The notes beneath the pieces are model-generated. The model saw only the letters and a program-made list of their open reading frames with translations. It did no database searches and was not told the origin of the DNA. Position numbers and translations under genes: made by a program. From Siphonodentalium dalli (taxonomy: Eukaryota > Mollusca > Scaphopoda > Gadilida > Siphonodentaliidae), in the NCBI GenBank assembly GCA_032622095.1, contig CP136061.1, positions 40,365,797 to 40,429,796 on the forward strand: DNA of 64,000 nt, read 5' to 3'. Shown piece after piece: positions 56,931 to 64,000 of the stretch. Numbering within the stretch: position 1 is the stretch's first letter; every line of letters starts with the position of its first letter.

Positions 56931-57559
56931 ACGTGTACATGTATTTGTATGTTGTCCATTGGATGTTCAAACGAACCACGGCCAATGTTTATATCGACGT
57001 AAGCACACACTTTTATAATGCTATACATGTATTGTTATGCGTAATTGACACAAAGGGGTCGATAATATATGCACAAAGCCATATACGCATAGATAAGCTG
57101 ACAAACAACATATGACAGTGACAAATTGGGTAGTTATCATAAGGATGCCGCTTTGTTTTTATAGTAACATGGATTCCGCTATCGCTACGTCATTGTCATG
57201 TGTTAAATCATTTGACCGCACCGACTGCTGATCATGTGACTTCAATCACGTGACTTCGTCTACAACATAAGATCTTCGGCATTCTTCGGAATTTTTTTTT
57301 TCGTTATTAAAACAAAATTATCGAGCAAATTGGACATTTTATTGATATAATATTCGTATATTGAAAGAAAGTACAAACATTTTTTTCAGAATAATATTCC
57401 TTTAATGTTAATTGCTCCTTGGTGAATGACCTGCACATCAACATGTGTATTAATTGGACTGGTTCTTCAAGGTAACAGTGCTTGCTTGACCACGTAGTCA
57501 CTCGCTTTACACACAACACCTCATCCATGACCATCAGCCACACTTGGGTATACCCGTAC
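56931..57559. other. Non-coding, nothing recognised
   Basis: No supported gene. CATGTGAC / CACGTGACTTC words near 57235-57260 form a short repeat. Confidence 0.4.
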
Positions 57560-58470
57560 ACACCACACATCATCATAGTCATGAGTCACACATCATCATA
57601 GTCATGAGTCACAATCACAATGAAGATACACCAGGTATACTTATATGACCAATGACCTTATAGTAACGCCTATCATACAGTCACTTATTTGTATAACTAT
57701 TAACTTCATCATTGGCCATACAGTCACTCCGTGATTTCATGTATCCCCATTCCCCACACACATGGTAAAATAGACACTCTAGATATACATACACACCCAC
57801 CCATGACCATAGAATCACTCCAGGTATACATATGCACCTCAGCAATGGCCATATTGCCACTCGCTTTATACATACATGTACAATGTATACCCATCACGCA
57901 TAACCATACAGCCACACATGTGTATATGTATGTTACCTATTCACCTCACCATTGGCCATATAGTCACTCCATGTACACATATTCGCCCTACTCATGGTCA
58001 TATGATATTGCCACTCAATACATACATATACACACCATGGTACCAATGAACATAGTCACTCCAGGTATACATATATTTACCTGTATTTACCTGTATTCTT
58101 GAGCCTTATAAGCTTTCGCTTGTTGTGGCTAATACGTTAGTCCTTGATTTCAAATTTGTGTGGCGCATGTCATTGAAATCGTAGTGGAATTTATTTTCTT
58201 TGTCTCTCCATTGGTCATTAAGAATTGATTTAAATTCATTGATCGTATTTGCCGAGACGCATATATCCGTTAGACCGTTCCATGAATTTATATTTCTCGC
58301 CACAAAATTGTTGCTTGTCCTTGTACTAGTGAATAGTTCCTTTCTTAATTTTGTACTGTGCCCTCTTGTTCGACTCTCTGTATCCATTATCCATATACAT
58401 ATACATATACACCCACCAATGGCCATAAAGCCCTTCCATATGTACATATACCCCACATACATGGCCACTC
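57560..58470 (+). repeat. Degenerate minisatellite, 50-60 bp units, interrupted
   Basis: GGCCATA.AGTCACTCC and GTATACATATAC.CC.CCCA words recur every 50-60 bp from about 57590 to 58080 and again at 58390-58465. ORFs across it are artefacts. A LINE fragment splits it at about 58100-58382. Confidence 0.7.
58100..58382 (-). pseudogene. LINE C-terminal fragment
   Basis: On the minus strand the frame contains RTRGHSTKLRKEL, then RTSNNFVARNINSWNGL and TINEFKSILNDQW, the usual pattern at the C-terminus of RTE/CR1-type reverse transcriptases (FF..R....WN.LP....s...FK..L). It ends at a TAA at 58106. Only about 90 residues remain, flanked by minisatellite on both sides, so it is a 5'-truncated insertion. 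Confidence 0.75.
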
Positions 58471-59070
58471 ATACCTTCCAACAACAAAAAATGGTCTAAA
58501 TCTGAAAAGTTAATTTGATATTTATTTCAAGTTTGTGAGAGAAAAATCCAATATTTTTGGTAATATCAATGGTTACAATTGTAACACTTAACTAATGTGT
58601 ATCAGACATATTAGTATACTCTGTATAGAATAGCAGAATAGCCAATTTTATTCATAAACCCACAACTTGTAAGCGATTATGGTTGTGGTCAGGGCTTGCT
58701 ACATGGGTCAAAAGTATAAAAAAATTGGTTCAAATGAGTTGGAATATTCATAGGTAATACCGTAATATATGTCACGTACGTTACACAGTTCTGCTCATTT
58801 CTTGTGGAAATATGACAAGAATCCCAATTGTGATTTTTTTTTTTGGGTGAAATTTCATTCAGCGTTCTGTAAAAAAAAAATTGTTTAGAGATGGGAAGAG
58901 GCATTCTTCTTCTTCTTTTGGATGAGATTCCCCCGTTGATTATGCGAGGCACTCCAGTATTGGATGAATGTAGGATGTATTCCTCCGAATTGAATTGAAT
59001 CCGTGAATATACAGCTGTGTACATATTTACATGTGGCGTCAGTTAAGAGCCTTCTATACCTAGAGAATAC
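58471..59070. other. 3' region of the LINE to the right, otherwise non-coding
   Basis: Sequence immediately beyond the ORF2 stop is probably its 3' untranslated region. A TTCTTCTTCTTCTT run near 58905-58918 and a T run near 58838-58847 could mark simple-repeat tails. The 3' boundary was not fixed. Confidence 0.4.
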
Positions 59071-61870
59071 TTAAGGGACTTTGAGCTCGGAGCGAGTCTT
59101 GCGTGGTCTATGTGAAACTTTCCCTTTGACTTTTAGAACTGCAAATCTTCTAGTATGGAGCTGATATAGGAATTCTCTGGAGTAAAGTTCTAGCTGGTCG
59201 ACAGAGTGTTCCTCCCAATCGATGATGTCAGGAATATCTGGATGGCTAAGATCAAGGATGAGTTGGGTAAAGGTTGCTGAGTTGTCTAGGAGGCCTTGAT
59301 TTATACTGGGGAGAAGATTGTTGATCTTCTGTTTGAGTCTGGATCTTTCCTTCTGGTAGGTGGGACAGGAAGCGATAACATGTTCTCGGTCTTCTGGGCC
59401 AAGGTTGCATGTCAGGCAGGTAGGACTGACAGTGCGTTGGTTGAAAGCTGCTTTATTAGCCTGGAGAGTATAGGTGCCACACAGGAACTTGGCCTTAACT
59501 TCGGCACGTCTTACATCAAATATGCTAGGTCTAACAGAATTGTATAGTCTATGGACAGAGTTGTAGGCAATTCCTTCAGGGTTGAGTAGCCGTAGAGAGG
59601 ATTTTGCTGAGATGTCATTTCTCCATTTTCCTGTCACTTTAGCAGCGACTGCCTCGTCTAGTGTATTCCGCCATTCGGTCTTAGTTGGAGGGTGTAGAAT
59701 GATTGAATAAGCTGAAGGGAGGTTATACTCTGTTAGAAGTCGTCTGATATAGGAGAACCAGCTATTGTCATTGATGTCTCTCACGGCAAGTTGGCGACAA
59801 GCTATCTGATGTTCTGTTGAGTCTGGAGACCGTGCAATTCGTAGGAACAGGTTGAGCATGTTCTTGTGAATGATGACAGATAGTGGCGGAATGCCAAGAA
59901 GCCCTTTTACTGCAGTCAGGGCAGTTCTTGTTGGGAGATTCTGTAATTGTCGGAGCATTTTATCCTGGAAGGTGTCTAATTTGCTAAGTTGTGTATTTGT
60001 AAGCATGATTGATTCCAGACCATAGACGATGCGTGGGACAACGTAGGTTTTCCATAATTTGGCTTTTACGAGCTGTGTGATTCCAGTTCGACCATGCATT
60101 CCGGAGCCCATCAGTGCATAGGCAGTGCGTCGGCCAAGAATGATTTTTTCTTCAATGTTGGCAGTGCTCTTCTGGTTTCTTGTGATACCCAGGTGTTTTG
60201 TCAGCAGCGGCTGCGGAATACTCTTTTCAAAGATTTGAAGATCTCGAGTCAGCTTGGCATTGTAAATGATGCATGCACTTTTTGCAGCATTAATGTTATA
60301 TCGGTTGTTTCGTGAGAAGTTTTCCACTGTATTAAGTTGATGTTGCGCTTCTACTGAGGAGTTCAGCTGCTATTCCGAAAATGTCTGCAGCCTTGTTATT
60401 GTTAAGATTCCTGATGGCCTGATATACTTCAGTTATGGTGACTGGTGGAGTAGTGATTCCTTGACTATTACAAGTGACAGCTATTCTGGAGAGGTCATCA
60501 TCAACGAGTTTCTTGTGATTTGGAGAAAAATTTGGATCTTCCTGTGGTGTAGCTAGTTTTGAGAAGTATATATTCCAGCCCTGAGTTATGTCTTCTGGGG
60601 TGTTATATGTTTGTTCATCAGTTATGAGTTCAAGTATGTGTTCAGATTTGGAGGATCGCTGTTGTTTAATCAGATTGAAGAATATCTTTGGTTCATCCTT
60701 GGCTTCCATTATCGCTGTTAACTGATCTTGGCGGATTTGCGCGAAATGTTGACGCTGGGTCTTCCTAAGTTGTTTTTTGGCTTGCTTCATGTGGAGTAGA
60801 GTTATATTGTCATCTCCCTGGGGTCTCCCAGCTTGCTTCCATCTGAAGAAGGCGGCTTTGCTAATTTTTACTGCTGTGGTGATTTCTTCATTCCAGGTTT
60901 TCTTTACTGGAACCCTTCTACTTTTGGAGATTGGGAGGCTTGATATAGCTGCGCACTTGAGAACTTCTGTTAAATGGAGAATAGATTGTTGTGTTTGAAG
61001 TTCATTTCCAGCTGAGGGGACTTCCTGATATAAGTTGTCATGTATATATCCATGATATTTGGTTTTGTCTAGTTTTGTCCAGTCTATCTTTTTCTTCTGG
61101 TGTTCCACGGCATCAGAGAGTGGGAGGGCTATTGATAGAGTAGCCGAGACAGGTACGTGGTCTGAAGTATTTGATGAGGATTTATTGTGGACGCTGATGG
61201 ACTCTATTAGATGATTTCCTTGTTTTGTGGCTAGTAGGTAATCTATTTTTGATGTACTAGTGCCCGAGTCATGGAAGAAAGTTGGCTTGTCTGGCTGTAG
61301 GGTTGAGAGCTTGAAGTTAGCGCAGAAATCTCTAAGTTTGACGTCATGTTCGTTTCCGGGACGGAGTTGCAAGGAGCCGTTCACGTCACCACATAAAAAT
61401 ATAGCATGGGTCGATCTAAATTTTGTCACTATTTCTTCCGCTTCAATTATGGTGGCTGTGTATTCAGATATTGAGTGGCTGGCTCTGGTCGGGAAGTATG
61501 CACATATGATGCAGAGTGGAGGGGAAGTGACCACTTCAAGAGCTGCTATTCTGGAGCTGCCATCCGGGAGTTTCCTCATCTTGACATTCAGGTTGTTGTT
61601 GTATAGGATAGCGACTCCTCCGTAGCCCCGAGGTACTTGCAATGGTGATATGGGGTCATTTGAGTCAACTGCCTTTGCATGGACTGAATGGTTTGTGGAG
61701 ATCTTTGTGAGGATGTCTAGTTGGAAATCAAAGAGCCAATGTTCCTGGATGCACATGATGTCAGTGTCTTTGAGTAGGTTTTGGAGATAGACAGTGTTAC
61801 TCTGGACGTTTTTGATGTTGAGAGTAGCTATGATAATCTTCTTCTCCTCCCCTCTGCGGTTGAGGCCCGG
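59071..61870 (-). pseudogene. LINE ORF2: endonuclease intact, reverse-transcriptase core deleted
   Basis: The frame stays open upstream of its first ATG (61756). The conserved start IIIATLNIKN lies at about 61835 and overlaps the end of ORF1. Endonuclease motifs follow in order: QEHW, GDVNGSL, SKIDYLLAT, SDHVPVSATL, so the catalytic Asn, Glu, Asp and His positions are all present. After NNNKAADIFGIAAELLS, the entry to the RT domain, the sequence jumps to QHQLNTVENFSRNNRYNI, which normally lies after the YADD catalytic motif. This removes the whole palm (several hundred bases). The junction near 60340-60355 also breaks the frame. The remainder (to 59071) is a continuous C-terminal domain with CLTCNLGPEDREHVIASCP. 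Copy is incapable of reverse transcription. Confidence 0.85.
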
Positions 61871-63984
61871 CCGTACTCTAAAAAAGACTGTGTACTGGTA
61901 CTGGAATCTGGGCTGGTCATGGATACTGGTACGTCTACTTTTCTATTTTCTGGTGTGTTCAGAGAAGCTGGCACAGGAGAGGTTGTTCCATTTAATAACT
62001 TCTTGGGTGTAGAGTGTTCTCTTGGAATGGGAGCTGCTGGGGGCTGTACGAACTTATTTGATGTTGGATATTCTGTTGTGAATGTCACTCTTCTGGGTGT
62101 CGGGTGATCAGGTCCGTTGGTTGTCTTGTGTGCATCTCTAAATCTCGGGGGTTGCCGGTGCTTATACAAAGTTCCCAATTTGGAATCTGGTGCTTTCCTA
62201 TAGTTAACAGTTGGATGACGTCGATCAAGGGAGCAGCTGGGATAGGCATGTACCTTGGGATAAGTAGCATGCGTCTGGTAGTTTGTTGCCTGACTTTGTG
62301 GCGGATAGATAGGGGGTGGCGGTATCTGCCAGAAGTGAGTAGGATGACTGTGGTGGTAGTTATGTCCAGCGAAGTTATGTGATGGTGGCTGCACTGGCGG
62401 CGGTGGGCCCATCGGTACTTGCCAGTTGGTGGTATGCATTCCATTGTTGTTCACTTGAGGTGGTACCATACTGTTGAGTGTGGTTGGAAAGAGGTCGGCC
62501 TTCAAGGCCTGCTGCTCTAGTTTGTTCATTCTTGCCTTTAGGTGCTCGATTTCGAGTTCCCGTACTCGGTATTGTAGGGAGAAGATAGCATCTTCTGAGT
62601 CAGAATCATTGCAAGGGGTATGTCTTTGTTGGTTTTGTCGTTGGGGTGGTGTCGTTTGGCTATTTCCACATATGTTGGCAGTCGCCTGCATCCTTAAGAT
62701 ACGGTTTGAGTCCTCCAATTCAGTCAGGCGAGTTTCAAGTTTGGAGATGATGGAGTTTGCGAGGTTTAGTTGTTCCAGTATTTCCGATGAGGAGGGGGTA
62801 ATTTTTGCTTTGGGTTTTGGCTTCGTTGTGGGTCGATTTTTCTTCTTGTTTGGAGGAGAAATGCTCTTTTGTATTTGGTGGATATATATTGTCTCATCAG
62901 ATGTCTTCAATTTTTGGGTTTGCTGGGTCTCTTGTACTACCGGTATACTGTGTGTGGATAAGATTTCCTCTTCTATAAGGGGAGTGGAGAGGACGTCAGG
63001 AACATCTTCTCTATGTGTAACATCAGCATCATGTGTTGAATAGTTTATAGAAATTTCAGCAGGATTCCCTTGAGTTGTGTAGGAAGAGTTGTTATGAGAT
63101 TCATTGGAAGGAGCTGACGATATGTGCGTCTGGTAGAGTGTTAGGTGTCGACAGGTGAGACAGCTATACTTGGGTGATCCCTCATAAAATTTCGCTAGGT
63201 CTTCATCGAGATACTCGCAGGTGTCATGATACCAATGCTGGCAAATATCACATTGGAGACCCTTCTGGTTGTTCTCAACCTTCATGTTGCATTGGGAGCA
63301 TGTTTCACAAATTGAGATGTCGTGATTATCTTCTGGGATCTCTTCAGAGGGAGGTCGGGTAGGAGAATATGGTAGCGATGTTAACTTGAGAGGGTCACCG
63401 CATATGGAAGTGCTTTTTCCAGGGTCATCAATACTTTCCTTCACGCATCGATCAATGAGTGCAGCTATGTATCTGTCGAGTTTAGACATTTCCGGATTCT
63501 TCTTAATATTTTCAATGAGTTCAGGTAGGATATCGTCTTGGAAGATGGGTGTAGACCTGCCATTCACAAGAAGGGAGCACTGCGTATGGTACATATTTAT
63601 GGTGAATTTTATACGTTTTCCGGGTAGGCCGGTGGCTAGTCTGCTTTGGCATTGGATGACGACTTCTGGATTGAAGTTATTTTTGTCAAGGGAGTTTCGG
63701 ATGTATGGAATGATGTTGTGCTTCGCAACCAATTGGGGTTGACTGAAGGTATGTAAGATTTCTTCTTTTATTAGATGATAACAACCGGCACTGCATTCAA
63801 TCTTTAGTTGGGTACCTTTATCTTTGGGAATTATATTGATGAAAGGTTTATTGCATGTTTGTCGGATCTTCTGGATAGTTTTTTGTGGGTTGAGTGAGTA
63901 GTTCTTCACTATGTAGGGTGGATTTGCATACACATCAGGGTAGGGTGGATTTGCATACCCATCACTGGCATCATGCCTCTTCAT
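61828..63984 (-). CDS. LINE ORF1 with PHD finger and coiled coil
   Basis: At least 718 residues. The frame remains open to the window edge, so the ATG at 63984 may not be the true start. The N-terminus has a short tandem duplication (YANPPYP / YANPPYI). A PHD-type zinc finger lies at about residues 226-280: CSQC, CDIC, HWYHDTC and CLTC give the C4HC3 pattern. Heptad-like stretches (EQLNLANSIISKLETRLTEL and LQYRVRELEIEHLKARMNKL) suggest a coiled coil at about 405-500. The C-terminal part is rich in Pro, Gln and His. This is the chaperone/RNA-binding ORF of CR1-like elements. It ends at a TAG that overlaps ORF2 by at least 30 bases. No damage is visible, in contrast to ORF2. Confidence 0.85.
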   Translation of the reverse strand: MKRHDASDGYANPPYPDVYANPPYIVKNYSLNPQKTIQKIRQTCNKPFINIIPKDKGTQLKIECSAGCYHLIKEEILHTFSQPQLVAKHNIIPYIRNSLDKNNFNPEVVIQCQSRLATGLPGKRIKFTINMYHTQCSLLVNGRSTPIFQDDILPELIENIKKNPEMSKLDRYIAALIDRCVKESIDDPGKSTSICGDPLKLTSLPYSPTRPPSEEIPEDNHDISICETCSQCNMKVENNQKGLQCDICQHWYHDTCEYLDEDLAKFYEGSPKYSCLTCRHLTLYQTHISSAPSNESHNNSSYTTQGNPAEISINYSTHDADVTHREDVPDVLSTPLIEEEILSTHSIPVVQETQQTQKLKTSDETIYIHQIQKSISPPNKKKNRPTTKPKPKAKITPSSSEILEQLNLANSIISKLETRLTELEDSNRILRMQATANICGNSQTTPPQRQNQQRHTPCNDSDSEDAIFSLQYRVRELEIEHLKARMNKLEQQALKADLFPTTLNSMVPPQVNNNGMHTTNWQVPMGPPPPVQPPSHNFAGHNYHHSHPTHFWQIPPPPIYPPQSQATNYQTHATYPKVHAYPSCSLDRRHPTVNYRKAPDSKLGTLYKHRQPPRFRDAHKTTNGPDHPTPRRVTFTTEYPTSNKFVQPPAAPIPREHSTPKKLLNGTTSPVPASLNTPENRKVDVPVSMTSPDSSTSTQSFLEYGRASTAEGRRRRLS

Positions 63985-64000
63985 AGCTTGTCGAGCTGAT

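Larger units (their letters stand above)
58900..64000 (-). mobile_element. CR1/Jockey-like LINE with PHD-finger ORF1, internally deleted, cut by window edge
   Basis: Reading on the minus strand: ORF1 (61828-63984) then ORF2 (from about 61870 down to 59071). ORF2 has an apurinic-type endonuclease and a C-terminal Cys/His motif, but the reverse-transcriptase core is missing. A PHD-finger ORF1 plus endonuclease/RT ORF2 is known from CR1/L2-type elements, and the C-terminal motif recalls Jockey/I-type elements. The clade is therefore not fixed. The 5' end lies beyond the window. Confidence 0.8.

Noticed and set aside
58689-59024. 111-residue minus-strand frame
   Set aside because: It lies in the 3' flank of the LINE, spans homopolymers and has no domain.
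61260-63742. Plus-strand frames of 62-189 residues over the right-hand LINE
   Set aside because: Antisense shadows of ORF1 and ORF2 of the LINE.

Overview
The window is eukaryotic intergenic DNA dominated by repeats. It is AT-rich, has no operon structure or rRNA, and carries satellites, MITE-like inverted-repeat elements and several classes of retroelement. The mix (L1/Tx1-like LINE, CR1/Jockey-like LINE with a PHD-finger ORF1, DIRS tyrosine-recombinase retrotransposon, Polinton-like element, tRNA-derived SINE, TTAA MITEs) points to a marine invertebrate, most plausibly a mollusc such as a bivalve. That taxonomic guess is inference only. No complete conventional host gene could be recognised.

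Layout. 0-2.3 kb: a non-autonomous inverted-repeat element with a 32-bp minisatellite core, then a small foldback element. 5-9.6 kb: a diverged segment whose parts recur at 22.5-29.1 kb (direct and inverted), forming a patchwork of segmental duplications. 10.4-21.8 kb: a satellite of about 190 bp split by two insertions, a 5'-truncated L1/Tx1-like LINE (10.93-14.56 kb, minus) with a 9-bp target-site duplication, and a structurally intact DIRS element (15.47-20.43 kb, plus) with gag-like, RT/RNase H and tyrosine-recombinase ORFs. 22-24 kb: a LINE 3' remnant and a TTAA MITE. 29-39 kb: weak candidate exons, small foldback elements, and a second TTAA MITE. 39.5-44.9 kb: a 5.4-kb array of a 46-bp satellite with higher-order structure, split near its right end by a 325-bp hairpin element.

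45.9-54.4 kb is the standout: an almost perfect 8.5-kb palindrome. It begins AG and ends CT and is flanked by the 6-bp duplication TTAGAC, which are the hallmarks of Polinton/Maverick insertions. Each arm encodes the same roughly 585-residue protein, with an N-terminal C2H2 finger, polyglutamine, a P-loop packaging-type ATPase domain and a second finger. The centre is a GC-rich nested hairpin. None of the usual Polinton genes (polymerase B, integrase, capsid, protease) is visible. It interrupts another reading frame, and a solo copy of its internal terminal palindrome lies at 35.2-35.4 kb.

55.4-58.5 kb: a tRNA-derived SINE, a decayed THAP finger, a duplicated TATA/AATAAA module and a degenerate minisatellite containing a LINE tail. 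59-64 kb: a LINE on the minus strand with an intact PHD-finger ORF1 and an ORF2 whose endonuclease is intact but whose reverse-transcriptase core is deleted. The element runs off the right edge.

Most positions of repeat edges were read by eye and should be taken as accurate to a few bases for those with exact motifs and to tens of bases for diverged arrays.
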